From assembly GCA_964017125.1 (NCBI GenBank), contig OZ024914.1:20847581-20911580 (forward strand): DNA of 64,000 nucleotides, in the 5' to 3' direction. Source of the DNA: Flabesymbios commensalis (taxonomy: Eukaryota > Annelida > Polychaeta > Terebellida > Flabelligeridae). This document shows positions 12,813 to 33,373 of the stretch, one piece after another. A program made the translations under genes and the position numbers. Position 1 is the stretch's first letter; each line of letters starts with the position of its first letter. A model generated the notes under the pieces. That model did not search any database, had not been told where the DNA came from, and saw nothing but the letters and a program-made list of their open reading frames with translations.

Positions 12813-13859
12813 TCGCGATATTGCCATGATTGTGCAGAAAGCAACGAAAAGCAATATTCACTTGAAATAAGGTCTATATCTTAAAACCTCAGTGGGGCAT
12901 GTAAACGTGTAATACCAATTCATCAATGGTGATAACGACACCAAAATTGGTCTGTGTATGCACCTGAGGGTATTGTGAGAATTATTATTACTCATACGAT
13001 TGTTTAGTTTTTATTTGATATTGTTTTACAATGTCTAAATTGCTACATTTTTGTTTCTATATTTTGACAAAAAATCAACAAACCAGTCAAACTAAAAAAT
13101 AACCACCACGAAAAATAATATCGATTAGCCTATTATATTATGATAGTTCTTTTAGTGCATTTAAATTTATATGACAGTTATTTGTTAGATAAGTCTGACT
13201 GTGTTTAATTATAACCTAGTATTTTTGTCCATACAAAAAATTACAATGCCCGCTATTTTTTAAGATGTCTGCTATTAAACTGAACCGTTCAACATATACT
13301 TGTCAGTGTCCACACTAAACACATGTCCGCAAAAATGCATTCCAATTTCTTGCTTCCAATCTCAATCTGTTTTTTTCAATCCTTTTTCATATCTGATTGA
13401 TGTCTGCTTTGGATGTAATTGATTTGTCTTGTTCGATTAATTGATTTTTTTTGTGAGTTATGTTTATTGTGTCCCTGTTTCTCGTGTATCTGTTATGAAT
13501 GTCAAAATCAAAGTACATGTATATTGAGTAATAACAGATAATAATTTACATAGATTATTTAATTTATTAAATCTTACCTTTGAACATAATAAAATTAGTA
13601 ATACCAGGGACACGTTCAGCCGTCTTGGTGTGGTGAGTTGTTGTGACATACACAATGGCACAACGCACGCTGTTGTCACCGTAATAATTTCATGCATCTT
13701 AATCTATAATTATTATTATCACATGCAAGGCTGGAGCAGAACCGAGGACAATTTACTGCACTAAACTACATAGCATAAACACCATTGATTCCAGAAATAC
13801 TTTTTACTGCCACTATCTTTCCAAATAAAAAATGACACAATTTCTGAAATTGTTCTTCT
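12813..13859. other. No gene seen
   Basis: Strongly AT-rich sequence; no repeat structure or recognisable coding region. Confidence 0.5.
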
Positions 13860-14345
13860 TCCTCAATGGCGGCCATTTTGAACTGTGCAATGACAGAAGC
13901 AGCTTTACAATGTTAAAATAGGATCAAAATGAGGTTTCTCGTGAAAAATTATGTAGAAAAAATATATCACAAAGGAATATATTAGAATTTCTTCAAAAGT
14001 TACAATTTCAGTATTGTATCAGGCGGCCATTTTGGATTTTTGCAAACAAAACACAAATAAGGCTTTAAAACTTAAAAAGAAGACCTGAAATGAGTTCCCC
14101 GTAAAAAATTATATGAAAAAGAGGTATTACAAAGGAATTTATGTTAAATTCTTCGTATGTTACAATTTTTGCATGACCTCTGTCGGCCATTTTGGATTTT
14201 CGCGAAAAAAAACATGTTCCGCTCCTGGGAAACTTTGGGACTTTTTACAGGTCATTAAGGATGACCATCTGAACAGCATCTGAGATTTTCAGCTTTATAT
14301 TATTTTTTTCCATCTTCACCCCTGAAAATGCACAAAATTCCTGGA
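13860..14345. repeat. Inverted partial copy of the 8834-11300 repeat
   Basis: CGGCCATTTTGGATTTT recurs three times, and ATGTTCCGCTCCTGGGAAAC ... TTTTTACAGG is the reverse of 10680-10730. The same repeat also occurs at 26985-27090 and 52725-52835 within the TYMS duplication. Confidence 0.75.
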
Positions 14346-14624
14346 CTATAGGTAGACCATTACTGAGATACTCATTAGGATCATTAATTTCAATGGAGGT
14401 TTGCAATCTCTGACAGACTGTCTAGTTCTTATCTTACTCTCAGATTTATTTCATTTTACGGAGTGGCTATTCGTACGGGAAAGTTATAATGGGAGTCAGG
14501 TCCATGAATTGCATTGTATCAATGTATGGTTGAAGTCTAGTATTAAAGTAGACTAATGTATGTTGTTTGATGTATGATTTGTGTAGTAGACTAAGTGGGC
14601 CATGCTATTTGGAAAGTTTGAATA

Positions 14625-16044
14625 TTATTGTCCAATTTTTGTATTACAATAATGTAACAATACATATGACAAATGTTTTGTTTCTGTGGATATATACAGA
14701 GCTCTTGTCATGTGTTGATCCAATAAACTATTCTGTATTCTATTGAAAATGTCTGAGTCTCGGTGGAAATGTCTATACATGTATTCACATAGGTGACCAG
14801 ACCTATCCCAGTCTTGTTGGCGTGTGTGTGTTTCTGCCGGTTGGCGCTTCACTTTCCACCACAGATTCTCGATATTGTTGGTGTGAGCTCCTGTTGTCGG
14901 GTCAATAAAATTGTAACTGTGATTCACAGTCAGGTGCTCGAAACCCACTGCACCCAACAGGTCATACTAGTAGGCATTCCAGCAGTCACTAATAGTAGTG
15001 GTACCTGGTGCGATGTGCTCAATTATTATCGGCTCAATTGTGGCCTGATTACGCCAGTTTTTTTAAAGGGCCACCAAAAATGTATCTCTGGTCTCATGGC
15101 AGATCCCACCAAAAACCCACTGGCCTTCCACCAGTCGACCTCAGCTATATTTCCTCTTCCCGAATTTTCTTTTGTCAATCTCCACTACCATTCCCAGCCA
15201 TTGACATTAAGATTGTTTTATACTAGACAACAGGGCAGGTAAACTGTGATTTTTGTCTGCCTTGATGACTTTTACCTAGACGTGGAAGTGGTACGAAGGT
15301 CTAAAAAACTATGAAAACTTCACCCGTCCCCCGGTTGGCCGATGTGGACAGTTTATCCGACCTGGGCCTTTTTAACCTGCCTCGGGCGGCCGGTCGGACG
15401 TTAATGTCAATGGCTGCATTCCTGCTCCGCCAATTTTCTTTCTGAATTTTATTATAAGTAACCCAGACACAAATCTCCCAGCAGTAGCTCAAATAATCCG
15501 CAATTGTCTGCTTGTTCGTCTTTAACACCCGGTCATTAACATGATTAGTGTCACTCTCCGAGCTGCCAGATTCCGGCGATGAAATAGACTTTTCATGGAT
15601 AGTTCTCTCAGATGTCATTTTGTGGGCGAAGCAGTATGCTAAGAGAAGACTTTTTCTTTCTGAAATTTTAGCATCCACACACCAGGATCCTCTCTTTATT
15701 GGGACTTGATTTTTATTACCTTTGCATTTCTTCTTATTACATTGGAACCTCTCCTCATGTCTTTGTTGAGACAATCTCTTCTCTTTGTATATTTTTCGGA
15801 GCACGCATCTGCAGGTTGGACATTTACCGGTCTTGGAGAGTACTAGTCCTCTGTCGCTGCAGAATTGATATGTTTGCGTATCTAATGACAATGTGTGTGA
15901 AAGTCTGAACATATTAATTCCTCTAGCACTCCCAGTTTCCCGTTGCTTTGGTTTCACATTATCATCTTCTCCACTACTGGATGCCGATGATCTGTGTTTA
16001 AAAGCACCAGACTGAGAGTTGTGGATTGGCTTGGTTCCGGATAT
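14625..16044 (-). pseudogene. Merlin (ISXO2/IS1016-type) transposase, decayed
   Basis: Minus strand. The N-terminal part (15957-15480) has a Ser-rich lead, a zinc-ribbon-like CPTCRC...CNKKKC and RGSWCVDAKISERKSLLLAY, as in ISXO2-like transposases. About 210 unrelated bases (15210-15420) interrupt it. The catalytic part follows: VEIDKRKFGKRKYS (15140-15185, first Asp), TTISDCWNAY (second Asp, near 14975-15000) and VNHSYNFIDPTTGAHT with NNIENLW (catalytic Glu, near 14860). In-frame stops lie after KRKYS (TGA), in LVAL-KNW (TAA) and after WNAY (TAG), so it is not functional. Merlin elements are plain cut-and-paste DNA transposons making 8-9 bp target duplications; I did not find this copy's terminal repeats. 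Confidence 0.85.
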
Positions 16045-16409
16045 TCACTGTCGGAACTGATCCCTTTAGGTGTGAATGGAAACAATTCCAAAGTATGTCT
16101 CCCTCTTTAACATGTATAGGGAGGATACGAGCACTCTGACCTATTCATTGAATCTTAACAATCCTCATATGCAAATGAGCTATTTATTAGAGTTTGTTTA
16201 TTTTCTAGATGATAAAACGGGGCCTAGACTCTGTCTCAAGATCTGAGACCATCTCAGGTGAGATAAATATCTCTCGTCTCGGTCTCACTCCAAAGACTGA
16301 GACCGAGGCTGCTTCCTGCAACTGGCCCCAAACTGTCTGTTTGTCTGTTGCCTCATCGTCACTGTGTCAGTGAAAGGTATTTTGAGATTAGATTTGAGAT
16401 TACCGAACT
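16045..16409. other. Region between transposase remnant and TYMS duplication
   Basis: Contains an imperfect TCTGAGACC/GGTCTCACTC repeat at 16225-16310; otherwise unremarkable. Confidence 0.5.
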
Positions 16410-16410
16410 G

Positions 16411-16792
16411 GGCCTGCAAGATGTATGAAATATAGTAGAAGTCACATTTAATCTGTCACTTTTGCGTTGCATACGTGTTTTTTGCTAGCTCTATTTCGCT
16501 GTTATGTTACAAAGCATCCTTTCTAAAAAAGACAGCATGAATCTGTTCATTTATGCTTAACCCATCGTGACCAACAACTTCATGTGGATAAAAATTACTC
16601 TCATCTATGGTATCTGTTTAACTTGAGACCAAATATTTCCAAAACTTGATCTTTAAACACACCTTTAGTTCCCAGTTATTTAGTTCCCAGTTAACAGTTA
16701 TTTAATTGACTAATAAAACAGATTAAGTCAAAAGGTTAAATGCTAAATTTCACTGAGAATTAATGTTCTGGCTTCAATTTATAGACTGCAAT
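16411..16792 (+). promoter_or_regulatory. Probable promoter / 5' UTR region of TYMS copy 1
   Basis: Conserved between the two units outside coding sequence. No clear TATA box or initiator identified. In copy 2 the corresponding DNA (35899-36157 plus 42093-42236) is split by the 5.9-kb element. Confidence 0.4.
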
Positions 16793-25383
<8,591 letters not shown>

Positions 25384-25946
25384 TTTTACAATCATTTGTA
25401 ATTATCGTCACCTTGGGACTGCAAGTGTAAATACCTTACTTTGCAAAGTGACAGATACACTCTTTCAGTTCCAATGATATATCTGCTTGTGTACACTGAT
25501 GCAAAAAACAGTTATCGCTATCTCAGCACATAAAATGCTTCAGTTCTAGTAATTCAAGGGCAGCTGGTCAAATGGTGTGATAATTTCTTTTTCCTTACTT
25601 AGTAACTTAGCCAAATGTGTTCAACAGGAAATATTTCAAAATATTTTATTAATATAAATATTATTTACTTAACCAAATGTGTTCAGCATCAATTCTTATC
25701 AATATTTTCAAAATAATTTTCATGTTATTTTTATATGAATATAAAAATATTGTCATTTGTGACAAGTGTAACTGTTTAAAGTTTCCAATTTAATTTACTG
25801 GATATTTATAAAATGCATGTACTAAACTCATATAATTTTTTTAGGCCGGCTCTGTACATTATGTTTTTGTGAACAGGACATTTTTCAAAGATTACTTTTC
25901 ATGATGTCACAAAACACCAGGGATGCGTTCTGAGATAAAAATTTAA

Positions 25947-26192
25947 CCCTTGTCCTGCCACGCCCGTATATATACGGCTTCAAGCGGATTTCAAGCCAAA
26001 CAATATCACTGAAATGAATTACAGAGTTTGTGGTAGATGCCCAATCAGTCAAATAATTCAATTTATAAGATACATATATTTTCAAAAAATATATATATTT
26101 TTCGTCAGTTGGAGCTGGAGATTGGGTTAGCAATTCCAGCTTCAAATGACGAAAAATACAATTAAAACAACTCAAGGACAGCAGGACAAGGG
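25947..26192. mobile_element. piggyBac-like MITE downstream of TYMS copy 1
   Basis: Ends CCCTTGTCCTGC and GCAGGACAAGGG, flanked by TTAA. Copy 2 keeps GGG-TTAA (51936-51943), so the element predates the duplication and copy 2 lost most of it. Confidence 0.78.
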
Positions 26193-26355
26193 TTAAGGTG
26201 ATGGTAAAGTCCATCTTTTCCAGTACATGAATCTAATGAATTAGAAGCTTAGCTCATACCCTAACTTTTAGGATGGCCTCAGAACACGGTCCTTTTTATC
26301 TCGGGCTCCCTCTCGAATGAGTTAATGTTTGTTACATGTACTCCCGACTCTGTAT

Positions 26356-26361
26356 AATAAA
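26356..26361 (+). promoter_or_regulatory. Candidate polyadenylation signal of TYMS copy 1
   Basis: AATAAA about 970 bases after the stop, followed within 20-50 bases by a GT-rich stretch (TTTGTAGTCTGGTTGTAG), the usual arrangement of a cleavage site. Earlier near-matches exist, so the 3' end is uncertain. Confidence 0.4.
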
Positions 26362-26666
26362 TCATTATATTTGTAGTCTGGTTGTAGTCTACGTTTCTGT
26401 TAAAGGCGCAGGTGCAGAGATGCTAACTCTTCCGATTTTATCAGGAGAATAATAATGACAATGACGATGTTCTCACATGTTTTGGCGAGGGGGCTCTCCC
26501 ACAGCTTGAGAGACTGGTGCCTCTGACTTGAACTGCAAAATTTTGCACATTTTCAAAGCGAACCACTTAATTCACAATGTCCAAATTCGTGTCAGGTTTA
26601 GTTGTAAGGACACATTCCACATTCAGAACCCCCCCCCCCCCCCCCCGCCGCGGTCTGCTACCATCC

Positions 26667-26762
26667 CAGTCAGCAGGACACAATGTTGGTTAAATGTTGG
26701 TCCACCGTATGCGACACTGTCCCAACATTGATCAAACATTGTGTTAGTGTAAGTGCTGGGAT
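26667..26762. mobile_element. Short palindromic MITE (CCCAGCARACA...TGYTGGG family)
   Basis: Near-palindrome around ACAATGTTGGTTAAATGTTG, bounded by CCCAGTCAGCA and GTGCTGGGA. The paralogous site in copy 2 is 52406-52500, somewhat shorter. Confidence 0.68.
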
Positions 26763-27240
26763 AGCGAGGCCCCCCTCCCCGGATAGCAATACGCCAAGGT
26801 CACATATATACTGTATAAACCACAACCATGTCTGTTAAAATGCAAGATTTCTTACAAAACTCCATGTGCCGTTAATGACCAAGCATCCTGAGTGAACATT
26901 ATTGAAGGCATGACTATTTTCCATCAAATTGAGCTCACAGCCTTCTTGGTGGCTACTGAACTCTGTATTCTATGAATTTTAGGTTTTAAAATGGAAAAAA
27001 AATATATAAAGCTGAAAAATTCAGAATGCCCTCCTTTATTAATTGTAAAAAGTCCAAAGTGTCCTCTGAGCCGAACATCCTTTTTATCCCCTGCCCGTAG
27101 GCATGGTAGGTGAAAGGGGATATTAGTTGCACCGGGATTCTGTCCGGCGTCACGTTTTCTTGTGGGCGCAAAAATTACTGGTTAAATTTTTTTTGAAATT
27201 TTAACATGACATTTCTAGCAACATGGAGATGTGCACGTGA

Positions 27241-27686
27241 TTTTTTAAAGATGCTACCAAAATTCAAAATGGCCGCCAGAAGTCAACTCCAAAATTTTTT
27301 GTGGGCGCAAAAACTTTAAAACCTAACGTCAGAAATTATTCAAATTTTACAATTACGTTCCCCACAATATGGAGATGTGCAGGTGATTTTTTAAAGGTTT
27401 TGCTGAATTCAAAATGTCCGCTACTGATCAATTTCAATTTTTAGTAGAGCTTTGCTCTACTGTTGCAGTTGTCTGAGCTTAATGTATTTTAGTCTTGATT
27501 TATTCCACGGCAATGACGTTAAATTTGTCGAGCTGGTAACATATCTAAGGTCATGTGTCTGTTAGAAAGAACTTTCTTCATTGCACTACGAGCTCCAATT
27601 TTGAGATTTCTATCTAGATGCTCAGATAAACACAGTTAAATATCTGTTATTCTGTGATAACATGTCAGCCTTCAGAGATGACTCTC
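27241..27686. other. Edge of duplication unit 1 and following repeats
   Basis: TTCAAAATGGCCGCC and TTTGTGGGCGCAAAAA blocks occur twice (27250-27430), then unremarkable sequence. Confidence 0.5.
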
Positions 27687-27996
27687 GGGCGGCGCTATAG
27701 GGTAGTGGTTAGCACCGCTGCCTTTCACGCCAGAGTTCGGGGTTCGGTTCCTGGTCTCGGCGGTTTTAAAGAAACAAAAAATGTTTCTTTCCCATCCACG
27801 TGTGAAAGTCAGTTTTGTGGGGAGCCTCCGTGACCGAGAGGTAGCGAGCTCGGCCTCAGACCGCCAGGGCTCGAATTTCGAATCCTGTGTCTGGAGGACA
27901 GTGTCATCTCACCATCCTCAGGAGGTTCTCCTGGCCCAGTTCAGCCTATATGTGCACAAAGGTGGCCTAAAGCCCGATTCATTTCATTTCATTAGA
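27687..27996 (+). mobile_element. Dimeric tRNA-derived SINE
   Basis: First tRNA-like unit: GGGTAGTGGTTAGCACCGC (A box) and GGGGTTCGGTTCC (B box). Second: CCGTGACCGAGAGGTAGC and TCGAATTTCGAATCC. The tail is (CATTT)n. Same family as 55996-56310 and 60578-60889. Confidence 0.85.
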
Positions 27997-28621
27997 CGGG
28001 AGGGTAGAAATGAAAATAACCACTCGAACCTCAAAAAACTGAAACAAAAGGTTTCCCATTGGTTTTTAGTATTAGATATAGTGAATGACTAAAAAAAGTC
28101 AATCTGACCCATAAGAGTCCGGAAATCCAGGATAACCGCCATTGGCCGTGAAAATCGGTAAAACCATCCTAAGTTACAATTAAACCACGATTCTTATTTA
28201 TAATCCGTATATTTAAGAGTTGGAGAGCTCATTAGTTACATGGCGGAGTAAAAAACTGAGATGGCAGTGGGGCTAGGGGGCAAAATCAAAGGTCAATTTG
28301 AAGGTAAAATAGGATTTGTCAAAAGTAAAGACAAGTGTAATAACTTTTTTTCGTGTATTTTTGACTAGAAAATTTATTCCTTATATTGTTTTCATTATTC
28401 AAGGACATCTTTAATGTCAAAAGGTCAACTTCAAGGTCAAGTAATCAAAGCTAAGAACATTTGTAATACCCATTTTCATGTAATTTTGACCTGTAAATCT
28501 TTTCATGGTAATAGGTATAATGTTTGTGATTCAAGGTGACCTTCAAGATCAAAAGGTCAATTTTAAAGACAAATTCCTGGAAATATTATTTTCAACATAA
28601 ATACAAATATCATATATAAGG
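27997..28621. other. No gene seen
   Basis: Scattered AAGGTCAA motifs at 28290-28565 suggest an old repeat; nothing coding recognised. Confidence 0.5.
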
Positions 28622-28625
28622 TTAA

Positions 28626-28873
28626 AGGGACTGGCTCAGGCTAAAATCATCAAAAAATCGAAATTCTCGTATTTCTTATTTTTGACATGGTTGTCCAAAC
28701 TGAGAAATTAGGAATTTCGTCTCTATATCTAGCCTAACTGGGCAATGCGCAGCACAAAAATTAAAAAACTTTTGCAGTTCTAGTCTTATGAACATGTTTA
28801 CATCATATGGTCATATTAATAAGCCAAAATAAAATCACCGACTTTTGGATGATTTTAGCCTGAGCCAGTCCCT
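28626..28873. mobile_element. 248-bp Kolobok-like MITE with intact TTAA target duplication
   Basis: Near-perfect arms AGGGACTGGCTCAGGCTAAA and TTTAGCCTGAGCCAGTCCCT flanked by TTAA on each side. Confidence 0.88.
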
Positions 28874-28909
28874 TTAATTAGCTATTTTTTACCGGATAAA
28901 ATGTTCTTT

Positions 28910-29700
28910 AACGCCTTCAAATCGTCCTTGAACGCCGCCAGATGCTCTCTAACATCTCCCAATCGCCCTTCCACACTTTTCCATCGCCATTTAAGCCCTC
29001 TCCGTCACCCTTCACCACTTACTCATTGCATTTTGGCGACTCTCCATCGCCCTTATTTCCAACCTTTCACCTTTTAATGAATCCACATCGCACTTTAACA
29101 TCGGCTCGTCGCCCTTTATGCATCTGTGTCGGCCTTTGTCGATTCTTCGTTGCAAATTAAGGCCTATCCATCACCCTTTTGTGCCTCTCCATTCCCTCTT
29201 CATCGCCCCTAACGTCAACCCATTGCCCTTAAGCATGCCCTCCACACCTAAACGAATCTTAGTCGTCCTTTTACGTCTCCCCGCTGCCTTTTTACACCTC
29301 TTCGTCTTTTTTTTAGCGGTTTCCTATCGCCATTTAAGGCATCCTTGCTGCCCTTGTACGCCTTCAGATCATTATTTAACGCCTCTTTGTCGCCCTTTAT
29401 GCCCCCCACCACCTTTTAACACACCAAGTCGCACTTCAACGCCTCTTTGTCGTTCCTTAACGCTTCTACGTTGCCCTTTACTGCCTATTCGTCGTTTTGA
29501 AGCGCCCCCCCCCCCCTTGCCTTTTAACGTCTATTCATCGGCCTTCAACACTTTTCCTTTGCCCTTTTTACCGGATCTCCATCGTCATTTAACGCCTTCG
29601 CATCGCTCTCAAATGCCTCTCCACCGTTCATTAAAGCCTCTTTATCACCCTTCAACGCCTCCCCATTGCCATTTAGCCCCTCTGGCCTTTTACTTGTAAT
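28910..29700. repeat. Degenerate C/T-rich tandem repeat, ~25-30 bp unit
   Basis: Loose repetition of CGCCCTTTAACGCCTCT(T/C) and similar. The long open frame at 29118-29699 is low-complexity and produced by the repeat. Confidence 0.75.
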
Positions 29701-30769
29701 GCCTGGTTATTTTCTAAAAAATGACGTTAAATTATTTTTTTTCACCTTGAACATGATCATTACCAGGATTAGATTATCCATTGAAAATCAAACCTGAATG
29801 AGGTATTATGCATTGTCTAATTTGTGGCACGTATGTTTTTGTACCTCCCAAGAAATTTAAAAGAGTGGAGTGTACACCGAGAACTATTGCATTTAAGATT
29901 ACTCTTATGTTGGTAGGGAGAGGGGGGGGGGGCGGTGAACACACATGTTTTAGCTTGTGTTAGCTTGATGAAAGATCTAAATAAAATAAATTATGTAAAC
30001 ACAATGTAGGCCTACATACATATTCCTTGAATTTCACTGCTTATTCATGATATATCTCCCAGTCAGTGGATATTTTACATTGTTTCCCTGACAAATATTG
30101 TGACATGTATGGTCTAAAATATATATATTTAAGAAGGGCAAACATAGTATTGCGTTTAGAAAATACAATAAAGTCAATTTCACCAAGATGGACCAACTGC
30201 AGTTTTACTCATGATGAGTCACAAATATTTGAGCAAATTACATTTAAAAAGGTCGGAAAAACTGTTGTAGGCCTACATCCAAGAACGTTGTGAAAGTTAA
30301 ATCTACATCACTATACAAATACATGCAGCTTCTAGTATGGTTATAATTCTCGCATCAGGACATTGTGCCAGTGGATACTACGACATTTAATACTTTGAGT
30401 AAACATATATAACAGCACTTATATACATCACATTATTAACAGCAATTTCATTCTAGTCATTGGCGACCATCTTGGATATAACACCTTTTCAGTAGGCAGA
30501 TTTTGATAAGATGTTTTTCCTGCAATAAGTACATCCGATAGGTGACAGAACCACATGGATGTTTGCGAGCGAGGGCCTAGAATCCAACCATAACGGAAGT
30601 CAACATTTTTATATCGTGACTTGCATTTTTCACATACTGATCAAAGGCACCAGCGCGCAAATCTCAGCGCTGGTCAAAAACAAACAGCGATTACGATGCT
30701 GTTTTGACAGTAAAAATCTTTTGAAGTAAAAAAATAAGTTGCTTGGATGCACAGAAAATAAATGCCTTC
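29701..30769. other. No gene seen
   Basis: AT-rich, with a poly-G tract near 29925. No recognisable coding sequence. Confidence 0.5.
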
Positions 30770-31482
30770 GTTTCATTGACAAATCTTGCATATTTTCTGT
30801 GTAATGAGCAGATCGTGAAATGTTGCTTTTAAGTATAGATGGGCATGTGACCCTAATTTGCTCTGGCCTGCCCAGAATGCAATGGGTCACGGATGGGACT
30901 AGAAAATCGGTTGATAATCGACAGAGAAATCAACAAGAAACATGCGCTACCAGTTAGTTGTGGCCTAAGCCCTAAGGCTAAGCCATGTAAGCATGCTAAG
31001 CTAAGGTAGACTACTATACTCGCAGTCAAATTAAAAATGATCAACCAGGATCGAATGTTTTTTGGGGATTTCTCCGTCAATTATAAACCGATTTCCTTCA
31101 AATTTCGCAAAGGGCATTTTGTATTCAAACCCTAACACCCCTGAAAATTTCGGTAAAAATATATAGCGAATTTGACTATTTCAAAAGTTAGGCTAGACCA
31201 TTCAAATCACATTTATTTAGTAAATTGAAATTACGACGTCCCTTTATAACTCCATTAAACTAATTCTAGATTTTTATTACATGGCAAATGGTGTAACTTT
31301 TAAAATATAAAAAATAATTTTTCGAATTTTTTACCGGTGGCGCTGTTAGGATTTTAATAGTCCCATCCGTGACCCATTGCATTCTGGGCAAGTAAGATCA
31401 ATTTAGGATCACATGTCCATTCTATACGCAAAAGCAACATTTCACAATCTGCTTATTACGCAAAAAATACTGAAGATTTGCA
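30770..31482. mobile_element. Foldback element with ~125-bp inverted arms
   Basis: Left arm 30770-30902, right arm 31357-31482; the inner ends GGGTCACGGATGGGACTA and TAGTCCCATCCGTGACCC are perfect complements. The loop is about 450 bp. Confidence 0.78.
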
Positions 31483-31600
31483 GGGTTTCCGCCAGGAATG
31501 TTTAAGAGGGGGGGGGGGTCCAAAAGGGGTGGGAGGTATGGGGGTATTTCTCCTGGAGAAAAAAAATCAAGAGTTTTTAAATTTTGTTGTTTAAAATGGC
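31482..31600. mobile_element. Partial MITE of the CAGGGTTTCCGCC family
   Basis: Begins CAGGGTTTCCGCCAGGAATG, then a G-rich run and AAAAGGGGTGGG, the reverse complement of the end seen at 24598. Other end not found. Confidence 0.6.
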
Positions 31601-31743
31601 CTATTTTAGCAATAGCAGCCGAGGTCTGCGAAATTCGGACACTGTCGAAGCTACGAGCCTACAGTCCAGAGTACCGTACGACACGTCTCCACTCTTAGGG
31701 CCTACTATAAAAAAAAAAGTCAGATTTACATTAAATTCATTAA

Positions 31744-32130
31744 CCAGGATTATTGAATTTCGCGGATTTCTCAGTCAAATCTGAACCAATTTTCATGAAA
31801 TTTTACACACACTATTTTCCATTCATGTCGTAACTACCCTGAAAATTTCGCGAAGTTTTGAAAAGTATTTTAGAAGTTAGACCATTTGACATGTAATAAA
31901 ATTGTGAAACGAAGCTAATGGGTTTATAGAGGGCAACATTTTTTTTTATTTACTACATGTCAAATGGTCTAACTTTTTTAATACTTATCAAAACTTCGCG
32001 AAGCTTTCGGGGTAGTCACGACATGAATGGAAAATAGTGTGTGTAAAATTTCATGGAAATTGATTGAGAATTGACTGAGAAATCGGCGAAATTCATCCAC
32101 CACGGTGAATGTGAATCCTGGTATACTATA
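31744..32130. mobile_element. Foldback element with ~160-bp inverted arms and short loop
   Basis: Left arm about 31744-31906, right about 31950-32130, e.g. TTAGACCATTTGACATGTA against TACATGTCAAATGGTCTAA. Could form a long hairpin if transcribed. Confidence 0.82.
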
Positions 32131-32609
32131 GTCTTACTCTTAGTCTTACCAACTTACAACATGACAGACGAAGATGCGGTCAGGTCTAATTAGGCCTAAC
32201 GTTCGTTATAGGCTATATTATAATACATGATATAGGCCTACTAGGGCTAGGCTCAGTGAAATATATCGTATGTAGCATGATTTCACAGAAAATGGCCAAA
32301 TGTTTCCCGACATTTCCATGTCTCCAAAAAAATGGCGCCTGTCACTTGACGACTTGTCACGTGGTGGAGACGTGAAAATCTGTGTTGGAGAAAGTGTTCA
32401 CCAGGTGCCCTTAAGTTATGCATGGTAGGGCCGATAACGTTATCTGATGTAGGCTAATGACATGAATGATTGTATTTACAATGAACTAAACAATCTTGTT
32501 TCTGCTAGATAGAGTCTAGTAGATAATTAGATACAAGCCTGATTTTTTTTTGAGGGGGGGATGAATTGGCCACTGGGGATGAAGCAGAAGTTAACCTGAT
32601 AATATGTTA

Positions 32610-32812
32610 ACCCACAGCTGCCCGTTCATCCCCCCTGGCTCCTTGCGCATGTGCGCGCATGCTCAGAAACCCAGGGCGGATGAAAGGACCCGGGGGATGA
32701 ACCAGACGTTATCAAACAGCGGCCAGTCCATCCCCCCTTCTCTGCGCATGTGCGCGCATGCGCAGAAGGCCAGGGGGGATGAACCGGCCTGGGGAGATGA
32801 ACCAGACGTCAA
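32610..32812. repeat. Two-unit repeat with alternating purine-pyrimidine palindrome
   Basis: Units near 32620-32712 and 32727-32812, both with TGCGCATGTGCGCGCATGC and flanking GGGGGATGAACC. The spurious frame at 32604-32840 crosses it. Confidence 0.75.
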
Positions 32813-33364
32813 CACCGGTCTTGAGATGTATGCATGGTGATTTCCTTCAAGCTTGTCATACCGCTATGGTGAATCTATTCTGGCAGACACTTGTTGGTTC
32901 CTATTCATTCATCCCCATGCTGTTTTGCTTATGATGAAGTAAGACTGTCTGACTGCCTGACTGCCACCTGAGACGGACCTGTGGACTGTTGGGCTGATCC
33001 TTCCGCCAGTTCTCCAGTGTGGAACCTGTGTATATGAGAAGGTGTGTTAAGCGGAAAGTCTCGTCATCTATGCACATGATCACCATTGGGGTCTATGGTT
33101 GCTTTAGCTGCCGTGGATGTACAAAGGTAGTCTGTGAGCACTGAATTCGGCCCTTGATGTGGCCCACCGGCTTAGTGATACACAGCTCCGAGTAAAAAGC
33201 AACTGGACTAAAGGCGGGATTGTGATCAATCGATAATTACCGGAAGGCCCGGACAGCCTGCATGCGGGCTAGCTAACCCAAACAAACAAACAAACAAACA
33301 AACAGTCAAGCTGAATAGTCATTGATTTCCGAAACGGAAAAATGCCGCGATCACATGTAGACAC
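32813..33364. other. No gene; (CAAA)n tract at 33279-33304
   Basis: Mostly unique sequence ending in a simple repeat. Confidence 0.5.
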
Positions 33365-33373
33365 GGCATGTGC

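Noticed and set aside
12534-12854. 106-codon minus-strand frame
   Set aside because: Antisense through a tRNA-derived SINE.
29118-29699. 193-codon open frame, the second longest in the window
   Set aside because: Pro/Leu/His-rich low-complexity translation generated by a degenerate C/T-rich tandem repeat; no domain or splice context.
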